27,281 nucleotides of DNA from Candidatus Thorarchaeota archaeon (GTDB lineage: Archaea > Asgardarchaeota > Thorarchaeia > Thorarchaeales > Thorarchaeaceae): contig RDOF01000038.1 in assembly GCA_011365025.1 (NCBI GenBank), forward strand, positions 1-27,281, read 5' to 3'. The translations under genes were made by a program, and so were the position numbers. Positions 16,386-24,303 of this stretch are shown here, in pieces. The notes beneath the pieces were generated by a model. It saw only the letters and a program-made list of their open reading frames with translations, made no database searches and was not told where the DNA came from. Each line of letters opens with the position of its first letter. Position 1 is the first letter of the stretch.

Positions 16386-16430
16386 ATAATGTGCATACTA
16401 AATGTTATAGGTAATAAACCTTTGCACATT
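16386..16430. repeat. Perfect 9-base inverted repeat in divergent promoter region
   Basis: TAATGTGCA at 16386-16394 and TGCACATTA at 16422-16430 are exact reverse complements with 27 bases between them, in an AT-rich spacer holding TATA-like tracts (GTTATAGG, AATAAACC). A related GTGTGCAT follows at about 16435. Its place between divergent genes (GNAT-like and ferritin-like) suggests operator sites for a dimeric regulator; the regulator is not known. Confidence 0.45.
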
Positions 16431-16554
16431 AAACGGTGTGCATGACAAACTATTAGGCAAACAAGCTTCTCCTCTCCTGCAACGCTTCAAGCAGTCTGCG
16501 CATTCATGCAAGAAACGTCTATTTTGACCAGTACTTCGAATAGGGAGGTTTGCC

Positions 16555-17007
16555 TTGAAAGACTTAGACCCTCTAACTCCAATGCTAAAACTTGCACTCT
16601 CTTCAGCCAAGTTTGATCACGAATACTTCCAAAGCCTAGCTGCCGAGGCCAAGATGCCTGAAGTCAAACTGCTGTTGTTTGTCCTGGCTGAATCTGAATC
16701 CAAGATGATTGAGAAGATACAACATATGATGCTAACCGGGGTAGTCGATGAGTTGGAGGAACTCAGTGGTATCAAAGACCGTGATGCTGTTCCTGATTCG
16801 ACACCTATCAAGCCAAGCAAAATAGACACTGACCCGAGAGTCTTCGTCTGCAACAAGGTTCTTGAAAAATCCATCAAGACCTACATGTTGTATCTGCGTC
16901 TGGCCACTCGAGCTAAATCCGAGCTAGTGAGTAGACTCTTTGAGTATTTGGCGCACCTGAAAATGCGTCAAGTGGTGGATTTGCGAAGTAGATGTGAGGC
17001 CTACTGA
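16555..17007 (+). CDS. Ferritin-like (rubrerythrin-type) protein with degenerate metal site
   Basis: 150 residues, predicted as two helix pairs (about 9-60 and 98-145) linked by a Pro-rich loop. Both halves follow the pattern of rubrerythrin-type repeats: a helix ending in a LA..AK..E-type turn, then a helix where an ExxH motif is expected. By hand alignment only E48 and E104 of the expected ligands remain; the two His positions read M51 and Q139 and other Glu positions are replaced. It therefore probably keeps the bundle but not a diiron centre. The TTG start follows GGGAGGTTTGCC. It diverges from the GNAT-like gene across a region with inverted repeats. Confidence 0.55.
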   Translation: MKDLDPLTPMLKLALSSAKFDHEYFQSLAAEAKMPEVKLLLFVLAESESKMIEKIQHMMLTGVVDELEELSGIKDRDAVPDSTPIKPSKIDTDPRVFVCNKVLEKSIKTYMLYLRLATRAKSELVSRLFEYLAHLKMRQVVDLRSRCEAY

Positions 17008-17369
17008 GGCTTCCAACCTCTTTTATGCCAGATGCTAGATGCAGAAGAATTGTATTCGAAGTTCAACATTGCCTCGTACTTATCTTCGAATGTGGCTGTT
17101 TTCTAAGTTTCAATATCCGCTAGAGGAGGTTAGAATTGTTAACAAATTAACCCTCAAAAAACGACCTTTGTGAAACTGCGTCTGGCATGCCCTAGAACAT
17201 TCATACTCAATTTCCGAATCCAAAACTGACGAAGATTTCAAGCCGGAAATACGTTACCTCATACCCAGAAATTGAATATGGGTGCACAGCAAGCTGTTGA
17301 AAGAAAAACCGTCTGCGCAAGTTGAATGGGCTTTTCGGAATTCCAAGCTGAGCACAGGCAATGTGCTGA
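17008..17369. other. 362-base intergenic region with one inverted repeat
   Basis: No convincing gene was found on either strand. A short inverted repeat (ATTCGAAG at 17054-17061 and CTTCGAAT at 17084-17091) could form a hairpin after the ferritin-like gene. A 24-codon frame from 17032 lacks a good binding site. The region lies between the stops of two convergent genes. Confidence 0.5.
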
Positions 17370-18317
17370 CTACTGAATCCCATGGAACTTGGCGGCGTTT
17401 GTCCAGTAGACTTTCCTAAGGACATCATCCCCAAGCTCAAGTCCGTTGATGAATGTACCCCCTATTGCGGCGGTATCTGCATCGGCAAAAGGAAGTGGAA
17501 TCCCTCGGACATCTGTTTCAAGCAGCATCCTAAGCGACGAATAACGGCCAGTGTAGTATCCTCTGTCATCCGTAAATGCCACACAGTCTGTACCAAATTG
17601 GATCCTATCTTGATATCGTGTGAAGAAGGCTCGGGCTTTGTCGGGATTCTTACCCAGCTCGCGAGCCATCCATCGGGCGGAGCTTGTATCGATATTGAAG
17701 TTCGGGTATGTATCAAACCACCTCCCAAGATTCTCCAATCGATGAATCTCAGGTTGAGATGCAAAGTGGGCAATTTGAAATCGGACTTTTGGATAGCGGG
17801 AGATAACTCCTTCCAACTCCTCTAGATCATGTTCCTTTGTTGAATATGGCCCTTTGTTGTTGTAACGAGTGGCATAGTAGGTATCAGGGTCAGAGAGATG
17901 CAATATGAAGGGGACATCAATCTCTTGAATTGCCTCAAACATTGGCTCCATCTCATCACTATCGAGGCGGAGTTCCTCGGGATTGGCCTTTGCCCTCCCA
18001 CGCATCACTGGAGCCGACTGCATCTTGACCAAGTGATATCCCTCGTCCCTTAGAACTCGTATGCCTTCCGCTATTGTATCCGGACCCTCAACGAATCGCA
18101 TGGCGCCGGAGAAGTACTTGGCATAGATGAACCGACCAGGGTAGGTTTCTTCCGCGTAATTCCGTGCCCCGAGGCTGTGGCAAATCAGAACTCCACGCTG
18201 AACTCCGAACTCCTGCTGCACTGAAACAAGCAAATCCAAGGACTCTGTATCAACTACGTGAATGTGCGAGTCAATCATGGAGTCGGTATAATTCAATAGC
18301 AGGCCAAGAGAGGACAT
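17370..18317 (-). CDS. Metal-dependent amidohydrolase (amidohydrolase_2 type)
   Basis: 315 residues. A TIM-barrel amidohydrolase is indicated by an N-terminal MIDSHIHVVD (HxH at H18 and H20), a mid-protein strand PFILHLSD, then FQIAHFAS and IQFGTDCVAF, giving metal or catalytic His and a terminal Asp in the expected order. Family members are hydrolases or decarboxylases acting on aromatic or small carboxylic compounds; the substrate here is unknown. Two starts are possible: ATG at 18317 or ATG at 18278 (directly at MIDSHIH); neither has a clear ribosome binding site, so a leaderless transcript is possible. It diverges from the surface-protein gene. Confidence 0.82.
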   Translation of the reverse strand: MSSLGLLLNYTDSMIDSHIHVVDTESLDLLVSVQQEFGVQRGVLICHSLGARNYAEETYPGRFIYAKYFSGAMRFVEGPDTIAEGIRVLRDEGYHLVKMQSAPVMRGRAKANPEELRLDSDEMEPMFEAIQEIDVPFILHLSDPDTYYATRYNNKGPYSTKEHDLEELEGVISRYPKVRFQIAHFASQPEIHRLENLGRWFDTYPNFNIDTSSARWMARELGKNPDKARAFFTRYQDRIQFGTDCVAFTDDRGYYTGRYSSLRMLLETDVRGIPLPFADADTAAIGGTFINGLELGDDVLRKVYWTNAAKFHGIQ

Positions 18318-18376
18318 TGAGTTAGTGCCTGATTACTAACTGAAAACACTTCGCATCTAGGACAGACAAGATGGGA

Positions 18377-18386
18377 GCATATATGC
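18377..18386 (+). promoter_or_regulatory. TATA box for the surface-protein gene
   Basis: The palindromic GCATATATGC lies about 75 bases ahead of the GTG at 18457. Normal spacing would place transcription start near 18407 and a leader of about 50 bases. Confidence 0.4.
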
Positions 18387-18456
18387 GAAGGGCTTTTCAA
18401 GCTTGTCTACATACGAAATTCACACATTTTCATGTGGTTATACGGAGAGAAAATTA

Positions 18457-19119
18457 GTGAAGCGCGCAACACACCTTCTGATAGTTCTAGGCCTGATTGG
18501 ATTGCTACTAGCGACTCCAGTCGCTGCGCAGACCAACCAAGGCTTGTCTTGGGGAATCAGCGTAAGTGATCGAATAGATTTTAATTTCGTCGCAGACACC
18601 GACACAGATTCCTTCTCTGAGGCTATGTATGCCCAGATTATCTCAACACCTACAATTCCCAACTCGATATCCAGTTGGGCTGCAGTGCCAACAGCAACTG
18701 CAAACTGGAATTGGGCCGCCAATGATACAAGCATTGGACTCTATGGCCTAATCTTCTTGACACTCTTTGCTGTGGGAAGTCATTTTTCCGTGCCGGTGGG
18801 TAACTGGACTCTGCTAACAACTCTTGTGACCAGTGTCTTGACTGGCGAACGAATCATCGATGACCTGTTCTACTGGGGAGTTGAGTTCACCGAGGACACA
18901 TCGAGCACCGAATCAATCACTGTCGCAGCACGCTATTTCAAGTCGGATGGCTTTCTTGCCAAGCTGACCATAGAATTCTTCGAGGACAACACTCGCACGG
19001 GATCCGTCGGGGTCATCCGCCAGGGATTCATGACAACCATTGCAGACAACTACATTCTGATTGGAGCAGGGGTTGTAGTTCTGATAATCCTAGCCATTGT
19101 ATGTGCAAAGCGTAGGTAA
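18457..19119 (+). CDS. Secreted, C-terminally anchored surface protein
   Basis: 220 residues from a GTG with GGAG nine bases upstream; this start gives a clean signal peptide (VKRATHLLIVLGLIGLLL, then TPVAAQ with an AxA-type cleavage site). An extracytoplasmic, Thr/Ser-rich, beta-looking domain follows, interrupted by a hydrophobic stretch at about 90-110 (GLYGLIFLTLFAVGS). The C-terminus is a membrane helix (YILIGAGVVVLIILAIVC) ending AKRR, so the protein is anchored at the cell surface. No family recognised. A TTG at 18403 would add 18 polar residues ahead of the signal. A hairpin terminator follows. Confidence 0.8.
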   Translation: MKRATHLLIVLGLIGLLLATPVAAQTNQGLSWGISVSDRIDFNFVADTDTDSFSEAMYAQIISTPTIPNSISSWAAVPTATANWNWAANDTSIGLYGLIFLTLFAVGSHFSVPVGNWTLLTTLVTSVLTGERIIDDLFYWGVEFTEDTSSTESITVAARYFKSDGFLAKLTIEFFEDNTRTGSVGVIRQGFMTTIADNYILIGAGVVVLIILAIVCAKRR

Positions 19120-19127
19120 AGCAATTC

Positions 19128-19156
19128 TGGGGGCATAGCCCCCATTTTCTCTTTTT
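19128..19156 (+). terminator. Hairpin with T-rich tract between convergent genes
   Basis: A perfect stem of TGGGGGC and GCCCCCA with an ATA loop (19128-19144) is followed by TTTTCTCTTTTT. It lies nine bases past the surface-protein stop and just before the stop of the convergent amidohydrolase. It resembles an intrinsic terminator; archaea mainly need the T-tract, so the hairpin may instead protect the transcript end. Confidence 0.65.
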
Positions 19157-19163
19157 CCTGTGG

Positions 19164-20489
19164 TCATACAAGACGAGACCAGAGCGCTTCTGCAGCTTTC
19201 CGGGAAGCATCTGTGATGTATTGCTGATTAACCTTCACGAGCTGTGAATTCCTCACTGTCTGCTTGCCGTCGATAATGACATCGCGAACATCTCTGCCTG
19301 CAAATGTATTCACCAGATGCCCGATGACTGAGCCCTTGTTAATCGGCGTTGGAACTCTGCTTGCATCAAGGACAACAACATCAGCCAGCTTTCCTTCTTC
19401 AAGGCTGCCAAGATGGTCATCTAGCCCATAGCATTTGGCACCATTTAGAGTTGCCATTCTGAACACTTCCTGTGGACCAATGATGCTTGGGTTTCTTTGG
19501 GACAGACGGTGAACAGTCAAAGCACATCTCATGTTCTCAAAGGGGTCGAAGATCCATCCGTCGTTACCGATTCCTACGGTGATGCCGCGTTTCAGCATCT
19601 CTGGTACTGGTGCGGTTCCTACTGCATTTAGCATATTACTCATGGGATTATGCGCCACCGAGGCATCGTTCTTGGCTATGAGATCCAATTCGTGGTCGTT
19701 CAAGTGAACACAGTGTGCGAGAACGGTTCTAGGCTTTAAAACTCCAAGTCGATGAAGACGTTCAACAGTTCTTTCTCCATAGTTCTCCAAGTTGTGATAA
19801 AGGTCAACTAGTCCTTCAGAAGTATGGACGGTAAGAGGAATCTCCAAACGACTTGCCTCTTGTACTGATGATTCAATAAGATCATCAGTTACAGTAAACG
19901 ATGCATGAATACTCATCATAACAGAAACAAGGTCCATCTTTCTGCTCTTCTCAACGAACCGGATGTTTTCTTTGAGACCTCGTTGACCTTCCTTCTTCGT
20001 ATGGCGTTCAGTCATCTCAAAAGCGAGCATGGCACGAATACCAACTTCGTTTGTGGCCTTGGCAATTGAATCCAGACTGCTTTCGATTGAGTGAGGGCCG
20101 GAATAGGTGTCTGCAAAGAACGTTGACCCGTTGAGCATCATGTCAGACGACGCTGATAGCGCACTTGCATAGGCATCTTCCAGCGTCAGAGCCTCGTCCA
20201 CGGGCCACCAGACTCGCTGCAATATCTGAGCGAAATCTGTGGGCGGCTTTATGTTTAGATTTGCCCCCCTCAAGAGAATGCCGTAGAGATGAGTGTGAGC
20301 TGTAATCAGTCCGGGTATGACAACAGACCCTTTTGCATCGACTACTGAATCAGCCTTCTCTTTCGGTCTGGATTTTCCGACGTATGTGATACGACTCCCC
20401 CGGATCTGGATAAATCCATTCTCAATTATAGTTCCCTTTTCATCACCGGTTACAACAAGCCCGCCTTCAATAAGTGTGGTCTCGACCAT
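19164..20489 (-). CDS. SsnA-like amidohydrolase (nucleobase or adenosine-type deaminase family)
   Basis: 441 residues, normal length for the TrzA/MtaD/SsnA group. Metal and catalytic residues are in order: HTH (H65, H67), VHTSEG (H222 and proton-shuttle E225), AHCVH (H259) and GNDG (D310). The segment FAQILQRVWWPVDEALT resembles SsnA, a putative aminohydrolase. Related enzymes deaminate S-adenosylhomocysteine, methylthioadenosine or modified guanine; the true substrate is not readable. The ATG at 20489 has GAGG eight bases upstream. It is on the same strand as the HEAT-like pair, with a 77-base gap, and converges with the surface-protein gene. Confidence 0.87.
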   Translation of the reverse strand: MVETTLIEGGLVVTGDEKGTIIENGFIQIRGSRITYVGKSRPKEKADSVVDAKGSVVIPGLITAHTHLYGILLRGANLNIKPPTDFAQILQRVWWPVDEALTLEDAYASALSASSDMMLNGSTFFADTYSGPHSIESSLDSIAKATNEVGIRAMLAFEMTERHTKKEGQRGLKENIRFVEKSRKMDLVSVMMSIHASFTVTDDLIESSVQEASRLEIPLTVHTSEGLVDLYHNLENYGERTVERLHRLGVLKPRTVLAHCVHLNDHELDLIAKNDASVAHNPMSNMLNAVGTAPVPEMLKRGITVGIGNDGWIFDPFENMRCALTVHRLSQRNPSIIGPQEVFRMATLNGAKCYGLDDHLGSLEEGKLADVVVLDASRVPTPINKGSVIGHLVNTFAGRDVRDVIIDGKQTVRNSQLVKVNQQYITDASRKAAEALWSRLV

Positions 20490-20566
20490 GGCATATTCCT
20501 CGCTCTTGAAGAAATCACTGTTTCCTGTACATTAGTTTTTCCGGCCCAAAGAATTGGAGTCGATTG

Positions 20567-22072
20567 CTAGTCAGTTTGAATATCAGTACGTCTAACTGTC
20601 TCTTCATCAACCATGTAGATGGTTCCTTCCTTCACAAGTTTCTCAATTCCGCCATCCATTTCTTCAACCGACATCTCCATGTCAGAGGCATGCTCCCTCA
20701 AGGAGGAGATTGGAATGGCTTTTCCGACCTTACGGGCAAGCCGGTCCATCAGTGAAAGAACTTTGGCTGTTGGCGGCAAATCCTTGTCAACTGCAATTTC
20801 CTCCAATTCGCTCAAGAAACTTGTATCTTCGGCCGGCTCTATTTCTGCTATGGATTCCTTCATGCGTTTCAAAAGAGCTTCTCTCAGGTTAATCGTGGAA
20901 GGCTCTTCTGCCACCTCCTCGCCAGAGGTTTCTTCTCCCGCCTGCAAATCTCCCATTCCAACCGGTTGAGGGGCTGAATCATCTCCATCAAACTCCTCTG
21001 AAGATATCAGTGGTATTGGGACAGCTGAGGAAACCTCTATACCAATCCAGGTAGAGTCCACATCTTTGTTTGCCGGAGCTGCTCTCAGGAGTTGCTTTCG
21101 GAATTGCTTCATAATACGCTCTCTCTGCGTTGATAGTTTCGAGTCAGAGCACTCCTCAGCGCCGAGACGGAGGACCAATCTCTCAGCTGATCCACGGACT
21201 CTTGTATGGGAATCAGTCACAAGAATTTCCAGTATAGATCTAAGTGGTGCAAATTTCGACCGTGAAACGTCAATACTTTCAATCAATGCCTGCTTGACTC
21301 TCCAGTCCGGATCTGCTATCACATCTCGAACGATGTCTGAGGCTGTCGCAATCCCAACTCTTCCAATTGTGGTAGCCACCTCTTTCCTTTCCTCCCAATC
21401 TCCACTTCTGAGGAAAGATTTTAGATACCTAACAGTCTTGGCTTCCACAATTCCTCCAACATATGCCAGAAGTTCTCGTTTTCGTTTGGATGCCTGCTCA
21501 ATAAGCAGACGCACAAGTCTGGTTCTGGACTGCTCAGGGAATTCGGCGAAGCTGGCAATTGCGCCTATGGTTACACTCTGAATGTTCTCCTTCAAGAAGC
21601 GCGCAACCCATTTCTCGCCCGGCCGCCCCAAGGCAGTCATTAAGTCAAAAACAGCGGGTTGATGTTCTTTCCCGAGTCCGGATAATGCGTGCACCCAGCG
21701 TTTTTGCTCAGATGTGGGAGTGGGTGAGCCATGGACTCTGAAGGCTTCCCTAATGCTCTGCAGTACCTGCATTGCCTCTGCAGGTGGCAAACCTTTGAGC
21801 GCAAAGAAAAACTCCTGAATATATTCTCCAAACACATTGCGACCCGCACTACGAAAGACAATCTTCCGCACAAACATGTCGTCTGCATCTAGTAAATCCA
21901 TAACCTGTGGTAGAATTGTTCGATTCACATCGAATTGAGTAAGGAGACCAGCAGCGGTATACATCTCTTGCATGTCTGCCGAATTTAGATTCCAAGCTAC
22001 ATCTCTCAGCTCCTGAATTGCGGTTTGTTCAGCATCAAGAACTCGAAGCCGTGATTTCTTGGAAGAACTCAT
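20567..22072 (-). CDS. HEAT-like repeat protein with C-terminal winged helix
   Basis: 501 residues. Residues about 1-320 are tandem alpha-helical pairs with HEAT-type spacing; the clearest units read DWEERKEVATTIGRVG, DPDWRVKQALIESI and DSHTRVRGSAERLV. An acidic, low-complexity linker (about 340-400) follows, and the last 75 residues look like a winged helix (ARKVGKAIPISSLREHA, then GGIEKLVKEGTIYMVDEE). This combines a protein-binding scaffold with a DNA- or protein-binding module. No known family assigned. Its ATG overlaps the stop of the Lys-tailed gene upstream (ATGA), so the two are translationally coupled and probably form a complex. Confidence 0.82.
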   Translation of the reverse strand: MSSSKKSRLRVLDAEQTAIQELRDVAWNLNSADMQEMYTAAGLLTQFDVNRTILPQVMDLLDADDMFVRKIVFRSAGRNVFGEYIQEFFFALKGLPPAEAMQVLQSIREAFRVHGSPTPTSEQKRWVHALSGLGKEHQPAVFDLMTALGRPGEKWVARFLKENIQSVTIGAIASFAEFPEQSRTRLVRLLIEQASKRKRELLAYVGGIVEAKTVRYLKSFLRSGDWEERKEVATTIGRVGIATASDIVRDVIADPDWRVKQALIESIDVSRSKFAPLRSILEILVTDSHTRVRGSAERLVLRLGAEECSDSKLSTQRERIMKQFRKQLLRAAPANKDVDSTWIGIEVSSAVPIPLISSEEFDGDDSAPQPVGMGDLQAGEETSGEEVAEEPSTINLREALLKRMKESIAEIEPAEDTSFLSELEEIAVDKDLPPTAKVLSLMDRLARKVGKAIPISSLREHASDMEMSVEEMDGGIEKLVKEGTIYMVDEETVRRTDIQTD

Positions 22073-22887
22073 TTGCTCCTTCCCCCCTTTTTCCTTGATG
22101 CAGAGCCTTTCCCCTTGGTTTTTGGCTTCCTTGCCTTCTTGGTCTTCTCTTCACCCTCCAAGAACTCTGTCAGGTCGGCAAGATCTAGCTCCGTAGAGTC
22201 GGGCTTCTTCACATGCTCTTTTTCTGTTTCCTTTTCAGGTACAATGCTACCATTCAATGTCAGCTGATCTGTATCTTTCAGTGCAGGAAACACAGCTCTT
22301 TCGTCTAGTTCGAGCTCTATCAAGTATCTATCAAAGGCTTCAAGAAGCGGCTCTACTCTCGGATCATCCAAGGGAAGCTTGGCTTCAGATATCATCTGCT
22401 CTCTAAGCAATCGCCTTCCGAGTATTGATTCGGATAGGGCACTAACATCAAGATGCTTCTTCTTCTTAGTGGGCTGAGCTTCTCTATATTCACTAATCAG
22501 GGCATCCTGCAAAGGGCCAACGAGGAACCCAAATCCATCTCGTTCCAAAGCGGCTGGAACAAGTTGTGTAATCTCCCCCTCAGAGATTAGCCTATTCACG
22601 ATCTTAGCGCATTTTTCTCTAACTGCACGTTTTCCAGAAGACCAATCCTTTGCTTTTGTTAATATCTGAAGAAGCTCCTGTGTTGGTAGGTCAATAGCTA
22701 AGCTTAGCGATAGCATTTCCATTGATGCAAAAACGCCATCGCGGATAAGAAGCAGTCGCTGTTTAAGGTCGTCAATATCTCCCTTCTTCCAATCCCACTC
22801 TTTCTCTATTAGATCATAAAGCCTATGCCAAGGGGCTTTTCTCTTGTCAGACCAGTACTCCTTCATCGAGTTGGTAAACCCCTCCAT
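22069..22887 (-). CDS. Uncharacterised helical protein with Lys-rich tail, partner of HEAT protein
   Basis: 272 residues from the ATG at 22887. Mostly helical, with charged segments, an acidic stretch (STELDLADLTEFLEGEE) and a strongly basic tail of about 25 residues (KTKKARKPKTKGKGSASRKK) that could contact DNA, RNA or the acidic linker of its partner. The gene is first in an ATGA-coupled pair. The frame stays open upstream, and the best ribosome binding site, GGAGG at 22956-22960, points to an ATT codon at 22950 that would add 21 residues; a TTG at 22905 is also in frame. The true start is therefore uncertain. Confidence 0.75.
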   Translation of the reverse strand: MEGFTNSMKEYWSDKRKAPWHRLYDLIEKEWDWKKGDIDDLKQRLLLIRDGVFASMEMLSLSLAIDLPTQELLQILTKAKDWSSGKRAVREKCAKIVNRLISEGEITQLVPAALERDGFGFLVGPLQDALISEYREAQPTKKKKHLDVSALSESILGRRLLREQMISEAKLPLDDPRVEPLLEAFDRYLIELELDERAVFPALKDTDQLTLNGSIVPEKETEKEHVKKPDSTELDLADLTEFLEGEEKTKKARKPKTKGKGSASRKKGGRSK

Positions 22888-22963
22888 GGCACCGCGCCTA
22901 GACAACTCACAGATGTGGTCTAGGAATGCCAGATTGGGTTTTGACAGAATGGATGCCTCCAGC

Positions 22964-22981
22964 TAGATAGATGCCTATCTA
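22964..22981. repeat. Palindrome upstream of the HEAT-pair operon
   Basis: TAGATAG, spacer ATGC, then CTATCTA: 7-base perfect arms just upstream of the GGAGG site. It lies where an operator or leader hairpin of the coupled pair would be; a TATA-like ATATAGG follows further upstream near 22990. Confidence 0.4.
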
Positions 22982-23038
22982 AAAGGTCCTATATCCCTTT
23001 TTCTTTCGTTGTATTGCACATGTCTAGGGAAGAGAACC

Positions 23039-23641
23039 CTAATAATTTGACAAAATGGGCCGTAATCCCTTCTCCCAAACTGCTTGCCCAATCCTACGAT
23101 ACCCATCTATGCTTAAGTGCAGGCCATCTCCAGAATCATAAGCGCGAGCCAGCAAGCCATTAGGGGTCGAGAGTTCGGAATACAAGTCAACACAATCAAT
23201 ATTCCTGTTCGTTCTTGAGTATTCATGAATCAGAGCATTCATTCTCTTCTGTGCCTGTTGTAAAGGGGAATATACAAAGCCTATGGGCGGAATTGTGCAT
23301 GAAATCACCGGTGTATCGAAGGCTATTGAAAGATTCCAGAGGTTCTGAAGGGATTTGAATACTGATTCAGGAGAAGACCCCGTACCAAGATCATTGGTGC
23401 CTGCCAGAATAACTGAGGTATCAAATTCATTCATCTTCAGGGTTCTTTCCAATCTTCTTTCCATTAGTGATGCAAGGTCGCCAGGCACACCATGATTTTG
23501 AAAACAAAGCCCTTCGAATCCGTCAGCCCTCGCGCTTTCAACCATCCAATATGCGTATTGGAAGTGGCGATTGCCGCCAAAGGCAGGGTCGTATCCTGGT
23601 GAGCCTGCTGTGAGGCTGTTCCCAAAGCATAGTACTTCCAT
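23039..23641 (-). CDS. SGNH/GDSL-family hydrolase
   Basis: 200 residues. The SGNH blocks are in order: block I GNSLTAG with nucleophile S9, a block II-type NHGVPGD near residue 51, block III AGTNDLG with N83, and block V SGDGLHLS with D172 and H175. These enzymes hydrolyse esters such as lipids, acylated sugars or thioesters. Block I has Asn instead of the usual Asp (GNSL for GDSL), a known kind of variation. No signal peptide, so the enzyme acts in the cytoplasm. The ATG at 23641 has GAGGGA five bases upstream; an ATG at 23659 precedes that site. Confidence 0.88.
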   Translation of the reverse strand: MEVLCFGNSLTAGSPGYDPAFGGNRHFQYAYWMVESARADGFEGLCFQNHGVPGDLASLMERRLERTLKMNEFDTSVILAGTNDLGTGSSPESVFKSLQNLWNLSIAFDTPVISCTIPPIGFVYSPLQQAQKRMNALIHEYSRTNRNIDCVDLYSELSTPNGLLARAYDSGDGLHLSIDGYRRIGQAVWEKGLRPILSNY

Positions 23642-23711
23642 AGATTCCCTCTGGAACATAAAATGAACTGAATGGACTCGTACTGATAAAACTCACTAAT
23701 TCGGGACCAAT

Positions 23712-24173
23712 CTATGAAGCAGACTTCAGCTCTTGGATGATTTCTTCCTTTTGACGAAGTAAAGCCTTGCCTTCACTAACTAGCTCGGCCAACTCATATT
23801 CGTACTGGTCGCGACTTACTTCTTTCCGTTCGAATTTCCGCTCTAGAATGTTCTTCTTATGGCGTATCTCTTGAATTGCGCAGTCGATTGCTCGGCTTCG
23901 CATTTGAAGAACTACAGTTTTGCCCTTATTCGAAGTCGTTTTTTCTTTGGTATTCACCACAAGAGTTGTGAAGGCCTTCTTGAAATCGTCAACATCTGCG
24001 TCCTTACTTGCGCCAACTGAGTCTGTACTTTCCTCATTGACTCTGTCAGTTTGTGGTGAGTCAGCTATGCCTGTTCCAGTTCTCAACTCCCCCAAAGATG
24101 CCAAGTACTGCTTGTACTTCTGGAGGCGTTCTTCAGGCTCGAGACTCTCTGTCAAGATCTGCTCACTCATCAT
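23712..24173 (-). CDS. Coiled-coil protein of unknown function
   Basis: 153 residues. A charged N-terminal helix (1-30) leads to a polar Ser/Thr/Asp-rich linker (about 34-65), then a basic helix and a long C-terminal coiled coil (about 95-150: IRHKKNILERKFERKEVS, then YEYELAELVSEGKALLRQK). No enzyme motif or membrane helix. The shape suggests an oligomeric scaffold; no family is assigned. It starts at ATGATG with only a weak GAGATG match ahead, and a GTATAC element near 24200 would place transcription start close to the ATG, so the mRNA may be leaderless. The SGNH gene follows on the same strand. Confidence 0.68.
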   Translation of the reverse strand: MMSEQILTESLEPEERLQKYKQYLASLGELRTGTGIADSPQTDRVNEESTDSVGASKDADVDDFKKAFTTLVVNTKEKTTSNKGKTVVLQMRSRAIDCAIQEIRHKKNILERKFERKEVSRDQYEYELAELVSEGKALLRQKEEIIQELKSAS

Positions 24174-24303
24174 CTCGTATTGGCAGAGGAATATAATCCC
24201 GTATACTCACTCATCTTCTTTCCACGGACCTCTGCACATATACGAAGTACTATTAGTACCTATTAAAGATTACTAGTAGTTATATATTCATATAATATAT
24301 CGC
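24174..24303 (-). promoter_or_regulatory. AT-rich intergenic region with a perfect palindrome
   Basis: This is the most AT-rich stretch in the window, between the DUF362 gene's stop and the coiled-coil gene. It holds tracts of alternating TATA (24280-24300) and a perfect palindrome GTACTATTAGTAC at 24247-24259, with a related ACTAGTAGT nearby. A promoter with an operator is likely; a 14-codon frame that ends at the coiled-coil gene's start is probably chance. Confidence 0.45.

Noticed and set aside
24174..24225. 14-codon leader frame ending at the coiled-coil gene's start
   Set aside because: Too short to judge; its start resembles the real start only over a few bases, and no stem structure suggests attenuation.
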